This document shows positions 1 through 5,174 of a stretch of 6,069 nt of DNA, in pieces. The stretch is from CAYMTV01 sp964393525 (GTDB lineage Bacteria > Patescibacteriota > Microgenomatia > Daviesbacterales > UBA10151): contig CAYMTV010000050.1 in assembly GCA_964393525.1 (NCBI GenBank), positions 1 through 6,069 on the forward strand, read 5' to 3'. The notes under the pieces are model-generated. The model ran no database searches and was not told where the DNA came from. It saw only the letters and a program-made list of their open reading frames with translations. Made by a program: the position numbers and the translations under genes. Every line of letters begins with the position of its first letter. Position 1 is the first letter of the stretch.

Positions 1-900
1 TCTTTCATTTAACTCAACTTGCTCTCCTAGTTTATCTTTAACCCTTGCATCTGCTGAGATTCTTTTTACTCTTTCTTTAACTCTATTAAATTCAATTGCA
101 ACCCCTTTTGTAAAATACTCAAGCCAGGGAGTTAAATCCCGCTCATGAGTATCAAGCACAAGCTGGTTTGAAACAGCCTGCAGCGTTAAATAATACTCCA
201 TCGGGTTTTCATCGAAATACTCCTCCAAAGCAAAAAGCTTTCTGATATCAAACCCGTCTAAAAACATAAGCAGTGTAGCTGTTGCTCTGGCAGTCCTGCC
301 ATTCCCTTCCACAAACGGATGAATTCTGGCAAGTTCATAATGGACGATCCCGGCTCTTAAAATTGGGTGGGTGTCCCTACCCTCATCACTGTTTATCCAG
401 TTTGTTAAATCCTCTATTAAAAAAGGTAGTTCGGCTGCAGGAGGGGGCGTATAGGAAATTGCACCTGTCCGGCTGTTTTTTAAAACCACCTGCCTGAACC
501 TAAACTGTCCAGACACTTCTTCTGGGACAATCTTTTCCGTAACCAGCCTATGAATTTCAAGGATTGTTTCCAAAGTTAAAATGTACGGTCTACCCGGGCC
601 AATTTGAGAGGCGATTGAATCTAAAAATTTTAAAACATTTCTATAGTTTATAACCTCCTGAACATCCCGGTCTCTTGCTAAAATCTCTTTGCCGTCCAAA
701 ACATCCTGAACTTCTTCCTCGGTTAAAGAATTCCCTTCAATATGAGTTCCATGATGAACAGTCCGCTCCAAAGCTTCTTTTCTAAATTTAGCCTCCCAGG
801 CAGGAATTAAAGGCGCATTCATGATGATCTCCTTTGAAGCTTCAATAGAACCAATGTATCTCAAAATTGAATTGTTAACTGTATAATTTGCTACAAACAA
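1..900 (-). CDS. Fic-domain protein AMP-transferase (C-terminus beyond the window)
   Basis: Fic (filamentation induced by cAMP) proteins usually transfer AMP from ATP to a hydroxyl side chain of a target protein. The frame is open for 300 codons and leaves the window at base 1. The core motif HPFVEGNGRTAR is complete at residues 194-205, with catalytic His194 and the phosphate-binding GNGR loop. Residues 5-90 resemble the Fic N-terminal domain (NAPLIPAWEAKF, then RTVHHGTHIEGNSL). The segment GTHIEGN (51-57) matches the N-terminal inhibitory motif [S/T]xxxE[G/N], but Gly replaces the usual Ser/Thr; Glu55 is kept. I chose the TTG at 898-900. The residues it adds (MFVANYTVNNSILRYIGSIEA) match the usual start of this family, and AGGAG lies ten bases upstream inside the DedA gene. 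An ATG at 820-822 with a better-spaced ribosome site is the alternative and would drop 26 residues. It follows the DedA stop by six bases, so the two are probably one operon. A C-terminal winged helix, common in this family, would lie outside the window. The target protein cannot be inferred. Confidence 0.9.
   Translation of the reverse strand, partial: MFVANYTVNNSILRYIGSIEASKEIIMNAPLIPAWEAKFRKEALERTVHHGTHIEGNSLTEEEVQDVLDGKEILARDRDVQEVINYRNVLKFLDSIASQIGPGRPYILTLETILEIHRLVTEKIVPEEVSGQFRFRQVVLKNSRTGAISYTPPPAAELPFLIEDLTNWINSDEGRDTHPILRAGIVHYELARIHPFVEGNGRTARATATLLMFLDGFDIRKLFALEEYFDENPMEYYLTLQAVSNQLVLDTHERDLTPWLEYFTKGVAIEFNRVKERVKRISADARVKDKLGEQVELNER
829..835 (-). promoter_or_regulatory. Internal Shine-Dalgarno AAAGGAG before an alternative Fic start
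   Basis: AAAGGAG sits six bases before the in-frame ATG at 820-822 of the Fic gene. Sequence and spacing are near ideal. It could drive a shorter Fic isoform beginning MNAPLIPAW, or it may be a chance match within codons for SKE. Family similarity upstream favours the TTG start, so this site is ambiguous. Confidence 0.4.
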
Positions 901-906
901 GGGCGT

Positions 907-1635
907 CTAGCTCCTTTCTTCTTCTTTTTTCCAAATTCTCATCAAAATCATTACTCCAATAAATAGCAATATCAGAAGGAATGAGTATTTTCTAATAATA
1001 AACAAAACTATATCCCCAAGCAGGTAAATCACAAAACTCCAGATTATTGTCCAAACCAAAGTTGATAAAACCGCAACTGTAAAAAACCTCCACCAGTCCA
1101 TCCGGATTGTTCCCGCAGTCAGAGCCAAAAATGAGGCAATGTTTGAATGAATAAACCCCCAGATTAAACCTCTTCTGCCAAATTTCTTAATTTGCTGCCG
1201 GGCTGCTGTTATAAAATTCTCGTAACCCAAGGTTTTTAAGATATCGGAGAACCCGAAATACCCCAGCAAAAAATCAACCATATACCCTAAGCTGGCACCT
1301 AAAAAAACCGCGGCCACAACCGCAATAAAGTCAATCTGGCCTGCCCGGGCAAAGATTACTCCCATCGCCATGGCAAACATGCCTGGAACAAACAGATTTA
1401 CTAAAATTAACGCTTCCAAAAATGAAGATATAAAAATAATTTCATAACCATATTTAGCATAAAACTCTCCGAAAGAATTTATTAGCTCATCAGCGGTAGG
1501 CACTACACCTTTGGCAAGAAGTAAAAATATAATATAGGAAATAAGCAGTAAAACAGGCAGGATAAGATCGCTTCTTAAGCTTCTAATAAATCCTCTTTTA
1601 AAAATTCTTAAAAGGTGTGGGATGCTGGGGTGCAT
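907..1635 (-). CDS. DedA-family (VTT domain) integral membrane protein
   Basis: DedA/VTT proteins sit in the inner membrane. Members act as lipid carrier (undecaprenyl-phosphate, phosphatidylethanolamine) flippases or affect proton-motive-force homeostasis. The 242-residue product has a basic N-terminus (1-22), a hydrophobic helix at about 23-42, and the first re-entrant region with Glu74 and PG (84-85). A Gly/Ala-rich helix follows (FLGASLGYMVDFLLGYFGF, 111-129), then KFGRRGLIWGF (151-161), ALTAG (171-175) ending the second re-entrant hairpin, the amphipathic MDWWRFF, and two C-terminal helices (about 186-207 and 218-233). Length and topology fit the family. The usual GRFxPxxR signature is altered to WGFIHSNIAS (159-168): the second Arg aligns with Ala167 and the usual Pro is absent, so ion coupling may differ from studied members. 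It is probably the first gene of a DedA-fic operon. The ATG has no Shine-Dalgarno site at normal distance, but a TATAAT lies six bases upstream. The substrate is unknown. Confidence 0.85.
   Translation of the reverse strand: MHPSIPHLLRIFKRGFIRSLRSDLILPVLLLISYIIFLLLAKGVVPTADELINSFGEFYAKYGYEIIFISSFLEALILVNLFVPGMFAMAMGVIFARAGQIDFIAVVAAVFLGASLGYMVDFLLGYFGFSDILKTLGYENFITAARQQIKKFGRRGLIWGFIHSNIASFLALTAGTIRMDWWRFFTVAVLSTLVWTIIWSFVIYLLGDIVLFIIRKYSFLLILLFIGVMILMRIWKKEEERS
911..915 (-). promoter_or_regulatory. Ribosome binding site AGGAG for the TTG start of fic
   Basis: AGGAG is embedded in the last codons of the DedA gene, ten bases before the TTG at 900. It supports translation of Fic from the same mRNA and decides between the TTG and later starts. 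The spacing is slightly long. Confidence 0.5.
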
Positions 1636-1641
1636 AATAGG

Positions 1642-1647
1642 ATTATA
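1642..1647 (-). promoter_or_regulatory. -10 box TATAAT six bases before the dedA ATG (probably leaderless)
   Basis: A perfect TATAAT is followed by CCTATT and then the ATG at 1635. Initiation normally starts six to eight bases after the hexamer, which would put +1 at or next to the A of the ATG. No good -35 match is seen at 16-18 bases. The gap from the 173-residue gene is only 41 bases, so read-through from that gene is also possible. Confidence 0.5.
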
Positions 1648-1676
1648 CCCTTATTTCCCGCAAATTTCTCGCAGAA

Positions 1677-2198
1677 TTAACGCGTATACCTTCTGTCACC
1701 TACTACTATTGTGCATGGATTAAAGGAGCTACGGGGTTGAACATCAAGCCCTTCAAATGAGGCGTATATCTCAGAATCAAATCTTGAACCTAGTATGATT
1801 CTTCTGACACCTCTACTGATTCTTCCTCTAGCCCTTTCAATTGGGCCTTCAATCTCTGCACTTGGCAAAAACAAGGTTTTACCTCTAGGTTTTATAAAAC
1901 CACCTGCTCTGGCTAAATTTATGATTACTTCAAAAATCTCAGAATCATTTACTGTTGAGCGTGGGGCTCTGCATAGATCTAGCCGCAAAGTTATGCCGCC
2001 TAAATAGCCCCTTGCGGCAGCTAACATTAACTTATCCGCTACCTCCGAACGGGGACCTATTAACTGTTTTTCTATAGCACCTGCTATGGCTTGTTGTGAC
2101 TGAGTACCTTGCAACAAAGCAGCTTTCACATCTTCAGCGCCTGCGATAAATTTAGTTACACCTGAGGGTAACTTTCCTAATTCAAGAAATTGTGGCAT
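1677..2198 (-). CDS. Uncharacterised 173-residue protein
   Basis: I do not recognise this protein. It is soluble-looking, with no signal peptide or membrane segment, and becomes Arg-rich in the second half. Residues about 18-70 look helical, with a Gln/Ala-rich segment (LLQGTQSQQAIAGAIEKQL) and ADKLMLAAARGYLGG. A more strand-like part follows: ITLRLDLCRAP (around 90-100), FEVIINLARAGGFIKPRGKTLFLPS, then a basic stretch (ERARGRISRGVRRIILGSRF, about 122-141) and CTIVVGDRRYTR at the C-terminus. The basic segment could bind nucleic acid, which is inference only. Codon choice (CTA, CGG, GTA, GGT more often) looks somewhat different from the TTA/CTT/AAA-heavy neighbours, which may indicate a different origin. 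The gene is headed by a repeat-rich control region and ends 41 bases before dedA. The uninterrupted 174-codon frame plus the promoter signals support a real gene, but a shorter plus-strand frame overlaps it (1795-2007). Confidence 0.7.
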   Translation of the reverse strand: MPQFLELGKLPSGVTKFIAGAEDVKAALLQGTQSQQAIAGAIEKQLIGPRSEVADKLMLAAARGYLGGITLRLDLCRAPRSTVNDSEIFEVIINLARAGGFIKPRGKTLFLPSAEIEGPIERARGRISRGVRRIILGSRFDSEIYASFEGLDVQPRSSFNPCTIVVGDRRYTR

Positions 2199-2204
2199 AA
2201 GTAT

Positions 2205-2210
2205 ATTATA
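2205..2210 (-). promoter_or_regulatory. -10 box TATAAT six bases before the ATG of the 173-residue gene
   Basis: TATAAT is followed by ATACTT and the ATG at 2198, the same geometry as dedA. There is no purine-rich Shine-Dalgarno between it and the ATG. The -35 position (ATTAGG at 2228-2233) is poor and lies inside an inverted repeat, so a regulator or RNA structure may be involved. It competes with a better two-element promoter at 2249-2277. Confidence 0.45.
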
Positions 2211-2232
2211 TTAGGAGAGTAAATTCTCCTAA
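2211..2232. repeat. Perfect inverted repeat TTAGGAGA-6-TCTCCTAA
   Basis: Two eight-base arms (2211-2218 and 2225-2232) are exactly complementary around a six-base loop. The repeat abuts the TATAAT at 2205-2210 and lies in the untranslated leader expected from the upstream promoter. It could be an operator for a dimeric repressor, or an mRNA hairpin that buries the AGGAG inside its stem. It lacks a following U-tract, so it is not a simple terminator. Confidence 0.7.
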
Positions 2233-2233
2233 T

Positions 2234-2252
2234 TAATTCTTAAAAAGAATTA
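2234..2252. repeat. Perfect inverted repeat TAATTCTT-3-AAGAATTA
   Basis: Two eight-base arms (2234-2241 and 2245-2252) flank AAA. It begins one base after the neighbouring inverted repeat and overlaps the -10 box at 2249-2254 and the expected start point of the minus promoter, which suits an operator. Its AT-rich content makes chance occurrence more likely than for the repeat next to it. Confidence 0.5.
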
Positions 2253-2277
2253 TAGTATTTTCCTATAGTACATTCAA
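2249..2277 (-). promoter_or_regulatory. Sigma70-like promoter TTGAAT-17-TATAAT for the 173-residue gene
   Basis: On the minus strand TTGAAT (2272-2277, four of six consensus bases) and TATAAT (2249-2254, perfect) are separated by 17 bases. Transcription would start near 2242, giving a leader of about 44 bases that contains the 2211-2232 hairpin. It is back to back with the plus-strand promoter of the DUF5654-like gene, so the two may interfere or share regulation. Confidence 0.5.
2251..2270. repeat. Direct repeat TATAGTA x2, 13-base period
   Basis: TATAGTA occurs at 2251-2257 and 2264-2270, the second copy lying in the -10/-35 spacer of the minus promoter. The spacing is slightly more than one helical turn. 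It could be a binding site pair or a chance AT-rich match. Confidence 0.35.
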
Positions 2278-2291
2278 TGCACTTACGTTTG

Positions 2292-2300
2292 TGGTAGAAT
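2292..2300 (+). promoter_or_regulatory. Extended -10 TGG-TAGAAT six bases before the DUF5654-like ATG
   Basis: TAGAAT (2295-2300) matches five of six -10 bases and is preceded by TG one base upstream, the extended -10 arrangement that tolerates a weak -35. Six bases then lead to the ATG at 2307, and no Shine-Dalgarno is present. This predicts a leaderless mRNA. Confidence 0.5.
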
Positions 2301-2306
2301 TAATTC

Positions 2307-2573
2307 ATGGCAACCAAAAAGCAGAGGGAAAAAACCTTCAAAGGTGAGCTTGCTGAACAGCTTTTAACTTTATCTACCTCAGGCTTTGGTTTAGTAGCAG
2401 CCCTAGCTTGGAATGAAACAATCCAGGAAATTGTTAAAAAATATATCGAGCCGGCCATCCCCGGATCAGGACTTATTTCAAAGTTGCTTTACGCTCTTTT
2501 AGTTACTGGTTTGGCAGTAATAATAACTTACCAGCTTTCAAAAATTTCCGCCAAATTGAGACAAAAAAATTAA
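2307..2573 (+). CDS. DUF5654-like small membrane protein
   Basis: The 88-residue product has a short basic N-terminus (MATKKQREKTFKGE), then an amphipathic/hydrophobic stretch (LLTLSTSGFGLVAALAWNETI, about 20-40). A helix with a YIEPAIPGSG turn follows (46-55), then one clear membrane helix (LLYALLVTGLAVIITYQL, about 60-77) and a basic tail. The LSTSGFGLVAALAWNETIQ signature is what I recall of DUF5654, a family of unknown function found in archaea and many candidate-phylum bacteria; the match is from memory. It is the only plus-strand gene here, stands alone, and converges on the recF terminator. No partner or substrate can be inferred. The ATG start is supported by the extended -10 six bases upstream. 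Confidence 0.8.
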   Translation: MATKKQREKTFKGELAEQLLTLSTSGFGLVAALAWNETIQEIVKKYIEPAIPGSGLISKLLYALLVTGLAVIITYQLSKISAKLRQKN

Positions 2574-2585
2574 TATTATAATTAC

Positions 2586-2615
2586 AAGAAAACCCCACTT
2601 TCTTAAAGTGGGGTT
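2586..2615 (-). terminator. Intrinsic terminator of the MFS-recF transcript
   Basis: AACCCCACTTT and AAAGTGGGGTT form a perfect 11-base stem (2591-2601 with 2605-2615) with a three-base loop. On the minus strand the stem is followed by TTCTT, giving GGGGTTTTCTT, a typical U-rich exit, 15 bases past the recF stop. On the plus strand no T-run follows, so it would end the DUF5654-like transcript poorly, if at all. Confidence 0.85.
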
Positions 2616-2629
2616 CAAGTGACTAGTAA

Positions 2630-3682
2630 TTAAAACTTTTTAATTGAACCTTGATTAATCTGATATATATCAGCGCCTTTTAAAGCATCCTCTAGATATT
2701 TATCCCACTCAACTGAAGAAATAATCGTTTGTTGTAAATCAGACAAGCTAATTACATGTTGCATATGCTCATGATCAAGTTCAGAAAATATATCATCCAA
2801 TAAAAGAACCGGTCTTCTATGCAAAACATTTTCAATAAAGGAAACCTCAGCCATTTTTAAATCCAAAACCGCGGTTCTTTGTTCACCCCTGGAGCCAAAC
2901 TTTGAAAGATCAATCCCATCCAGTACAAAGATAAAATCGTCCCGGTGCGGCCCGATTAAAGATGTAGCAGCTTCTATTTCCCTTGCCTGATAGTCATTAA
3001 GCTTAGGCGAAGTTATCTCGTTTTCAATATATTTGAAACTTACTTCCCCAAAAGTTCTCTCAACCGTATTTAAATATTCAAAAAAACTTTTTCTTTTTTC
3101 GGTGATCAGGGTACCGAGTAAAAGTTGCTGATCAGACCAAAAGACAAGCTCATCTTTTCTTCCCCTGCCCTCTCTGATCCTTTTTAAAACCTTATTCTTT
3201 TTGGTTATCAGCTCCTCATAAGAGTTAATTGTTCTTTTATAATCCCTGTCAACCTGAGAAACAACCTGATCGATGTGAGACCGTCTTAAACTTGGGGAAC
3301 CGGTCACTAAATTAATATCCTCAGGTGAAAACATGACAATAGCCATTTGGCTGCTGTAATCAAAAACCCTTTTTGGTATCCCGTTTACCCTAACCTTCTT
3401 TTTGAAGACCCCTGCTTCATTTAAAATTACTACCTCTAGTTTGACCTCCTCGTCATTTGTTATCTCTCCCTCAATTCGCAATATGTTTTCACCCTGCTTA
3501 ATAAGCTCATCCTCCTTTTCAGCTCTAAAAGATTTGGCAGAAGCCAAATAATAGATGCCTTCCAAAAAATTGGTTTTGCCTTGGGCATTATCCCCTATAA
3601 AAACAGTGATTGGTTTTTTAAACTGAAAATTAATTTTGGAGTAATTTCTAAAGTTTGTTAAAATCAGGGATTTTAAAAACAT
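2630..3682 (-). CDS. recF: RecF, DNA replication/repair ABC-type ATPase
   Basis: RecF binds gapped DNA and, with RecO and RecR, helps load RecA at single-strand gaps. All hallmarks are present: Walker A GDNAQGKTN (30-38), the SMC-like early motif NFRNY (10-14), GPHRDDF (244-250), the ABC signature FGSRGEQR (262-269), and Walker B with D-loop PVLLLDDIFSELD (291-303). The 350-residue length is normal, and the protein looks catalytically intact. The ATG at 3680-3682 gives the expected MFLKSLILTNFRNY start. The gene begins three bases after the MFS stop, so translation is probably coupled to it; GGGAGA in the end of the MFS gene is a distant ribosome site. It is not next to dnaA, dnaN or gyrB, unlike many bacteria. 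A strong terminator follows directly. Confidence 0.97.
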   Translation of the reverse strand: MFLKSLILTNFRNYSKINFQFKKPITVFIGDNAQGKTNFLEGIYYLASAKSFRAEKEDELIKQGENILRIEGEITNDEEVKLEVVILNEAGVFKKKVRVNGIPKRVFDYSSQMAIVMFSPEDINLVTGSPSLRRSHIDQVVSQVDRDYKRTINSYEELITKKNKVLKRIREGRGRKDELVFWSDQQLLLGTLITEKRKSFFEYLNTVERTFGEVSFKYIENEITSPKLNDYQAREIEAATSLIGPHRDDFIFVLDGIDLSKFGSRGEQRTAVLDLKMAEVSFIENVLHRRPVLLLDDIFSELDHEHMQHVISLSDLQQTIISSVEWDKYLEDALKGADIYQINQGSIKKF

Positions 3683-3685
3683 AAC

Positions 3686-5059
3686 CTATTCTTTCTCCCA
3701 GTGACCCAAGCCTAGAAATTGCCTGAACTTGTAGGGTAAATTCTGTTCATTAAAAAACAAGTTGGGTTTTAGGGCAAAAAGGCCCAATAAAAAGATTACC
3801 ACCCCCAAACCTGCAAAGATCGATAAGGATCCAAAAAAATCTGCCAAAAGCCCAACTAAAAAAACAGGCAGGAGTGAGAGTCCCTGCATGGCAACTCCCA
3901 AAACCGAAAAAACCTTACCTCTGGTTGTCTCGGGCGTGTTTTCCTGCAGGACTGTTTGCGAGGGGATAATAATCATTACCATTGCTATACCTAGTAAAAA
4001 CGAGCCCACTACCAGGACTGAAGCTAGGGGCGGCTGAGAGAAGAAGTGCAAAGGTCTGGGTTTGGGGAAATATTTGATTGCAGGAGAAATAAAAGGAATT
4101 ACTCCAAGAAGAAAAAACAACAGCCCACCTGCCAATACCCCCCGCCCGACTATTATTCTTCTTGGAGTATTTTTCAAGAATTTATTCATTAAATAAGCAC
4201 CCGTTAAAACCCCCAAGCCTAAAGGGATAATCAAAACATACGATGCATCGGTCGCTTTGATATGAATTTCCCTTTCTAAAAAAGATGATATAAGAACTGC
4301 CAAAACTCCAATCACCATTTGGACTCCCGCCAAAATTAAAATCGAAAAAAACACCAACAACTTGCCTCTGATAAGATCCAGTGTCTTTTTTATTTCCAAA
4401 AGCCCGATACCTTCAATTGACTTGAAATCTCTTTGTCTTAAGGCTTTCACAAGCATTTTGCCCTCAAAGTCCCACTTATTAACAATTGAAGGAAAGCGCA
4501 AGGCCAGGATAAAGCCCAAGCTTAGTAAAACTCCTCCAAAAGCAAAGACAAAATCTATTCCTAAATGATTGATCAAAGGACCGGCCAGCCCAAAACCTAT
4601 TAAAAATGAAGAAAATAAGGTTATGGTAAAAAGAGAATTTGCCACCATCAGCTGACTTTTTTTGACTATCAACGGTATGGCTGAAGCTTCGGATGGACCA
4701 TAGAATTGACTCAATGTGTTGATCAAAAATGTAATTACTAAAATAGCCGGATAACTAGCCTTAAAATAAATCAAACAAAAAAAAGCAATCGCCATCAGCA
4801 AGTTAATCGAAAGAATTATTTTTTTTCTGTCGGTAATATCTATTAAAACTCCGGCAAAAAGACCAAAAATCACCGCGGGTAAGTAAATTGCAAAAAGAAG
4901 TGCCGCAACCGCAGTATTAGAGTTAGTTAAATGATAAACCCAGATTACCAAAGAAAAATTAAGGGCGTTGTAAGAAAGCTGGACTAAGATCTGGTTTATC
5001 CAAAGATTTGAAAAACCCGAGGAGCGGATAACCGAAATGAGACTTTGCCGACTTTGCAT
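3686..5059 (-). CDS. MFS transporter, exporter-like (MFS_3/EntS type)
   Basis: This is a 457-residue major facilitator, a proton-driven transporter of the cytoplasmic membrane. Twelve hydrophobic segments are arranged as two sixes, separated by a charged loop (about 190-232, NKWDFEGKMLVKALRQRDFK). Motif A, GVLIDITDRKK (70-80), lies between helices 2 and 3. ASAIPLIVKKSQLMVANSLF (125-144) and QENTPETTRGKVFSVLGVAMQG (372-393) match the family of bacterial drug and siderophore exporters related to EntS. A proline-rich insertion (FPKPRPLHFFSQPP, 331-344) lengthens the loop between two C-half helices. The substrate cannot be told. The start MQSRQSLISVIRSSGFSNLW is natural for the family. The gene lies between a mutM remnant and recF, so it may once have been part of a mutM-MFS-recF repair cluster. 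There is no clear Shine-Dalgarno before the ATG. Confidence 0.93.
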   Translation of the reverse strand: MQSRQSLISVIRSSGFSNLWINQILVQLSYNALNFSLVIWVYHLTNSNTAVAALLFAIYLPAVIFGLFAGVLIDITDRKKIILSINLLMAIAFFCLIYFKASYPAILVITFLINTLSQFYGPSEASAIPLIVKKSQLMVANSLFTITLFSSFLIGFGLAGPLINHLGIDFVFAFGGVLLSLGFILALRFPSIVNKWDFEGKMLVKALRQRDFKSIEGIGLLEIKKTLDLIRGKLLVFFSILILAGVQMVIGVLAVLISSFLEREIHIKATDASYVLIIPLGLGVLTGAYLMNKFLKNTPRRIIVGRGVLAGGLLFFLLGVIPFISPAIKYFPKPRPLHFFSQPPLASVLVVGSFLLGIAMVMIIIPSQTVLQENTPETTRGKVFSVLGVAMQGLSLLPVFLVGLLADFFGSLSIFAGLGVVIFLLGLFALKPNLFFNEQNLPYKFRQFLGLGHWEKE

Positions 5060-5078
5060 AGAAGAATGTATAGAAGCT

Positions 5079-5108
5079 ATTGTACGTTAAAGGTTCAATC
5101 TCAAACAA
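5079..5108 (-). promoter_or_regulatory. Possible promoter TTGTTT-18-TACAAT for MFS-recF
   Basis: TACAAT (5079-5084) is a five-of-six -10 match and TTGTTT (5103-5108) a weak -35 at 18 bases. A second candidate, TATACA at 5067-5072, lies seven bases before the ATG and would give a nearly leaderless mRNA. Read-through from the EamA gene is an alternative, since no terminator is seen between them. Confidence 0.25.
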
Positions 5109-5118
5109 TATTGACAAA

Positions 5119-5172
5119 TCAAGCTCTCTGACAGTTTGGGCAGTAAAATGTGCCTCTTCCTCCAAGCTTAAA
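5119..5172 (-). pseudogene. mutM: 3' remnant of mutM/fpg (formamidopyrimidine-DNA glycosylase)
   Basis: One minus-strand frame reads FKLGGRGTFYCPNCQRA and then TGA (5119-5121). This is the C-terminal end of the Fpg/MutM zinc finger, comparable to RATFYCRQCQK at the end of the E. coli enzyme. It includes the conserved arginine before the finger loop and the second CxxC pair. The catalytic N-terminal proline, the H2TH domain and the first Cys pair are absent: upstream the sequence is the EamA gene, whose TAA stop (5175-5177) sits exactly at the edge of the similarity. No start codon serves this fragment, so it should not encode a working protein. A recombination that placed EamA in the body of mutM, or deleted between them, would explain it; an assembly join is the other explanation. 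Identification rests on 16-17 residues. Confidence 0.75.
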
Positions 5173-5174
5173 AG

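Noticed and set aside
282..497. Plus-strand 71-codon open frame
   Set aside because: It lies antisense to the conserved Fic core, whose frame is unbroken and contains HPFVEGNGRTAR.
1..900. Fic as the toxin of a toxin-antitoxin pair
   Set aside because: No small antitoxin gene is adjacent. The upstream neighbour is DedA, and the protein carries its own N-terminal inhibitory segment.
1648..1680. Terminator of the 173-residue gene before dedA
   Set aside because: Only a short, bulged AATTCT/AGAAATT stem is present, with no U-tract, so read-through into dedA is equally likely.
1795..2007. Plus-strand 70-codon open frame
   Set aside because: It overlaps the longer 173-residue minus gene, which has promoter signals. 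The plus frame has no ribosome site or recognisable protein features, though some doubt remains because the minus gene is itself unrecognised.
2591..2615. Bidirectional terminator serving the plus-strand gene as well
   Set aside because: The stem is symmetric, but on the plus strand it is followed by CAAGTGACT rather than a T-run. Only the minus-strand role is well supported.
3762..4037. Plus-strand 91-codon open frame rich in Lys/Thr/Pro
   Set aside because: It is antisense to the MFS gene, and its composition is the complement of hydrophobic codons.
4362..4568. Plus-strand 68-codon open frame
   Set aside because: It is antisense to the MFS gene, with Lys/Ser-rich shadow composition.
4959..5165. 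Minus-strand 68-codon frame starting MEEEAHFTAQ
   Set aside because: It crosses the mutM tail in a different frame and overlaps the conserved N-terminus of the MFS protein. The frame one base away reads the Fpg zinc finger, so this one is a shadow.
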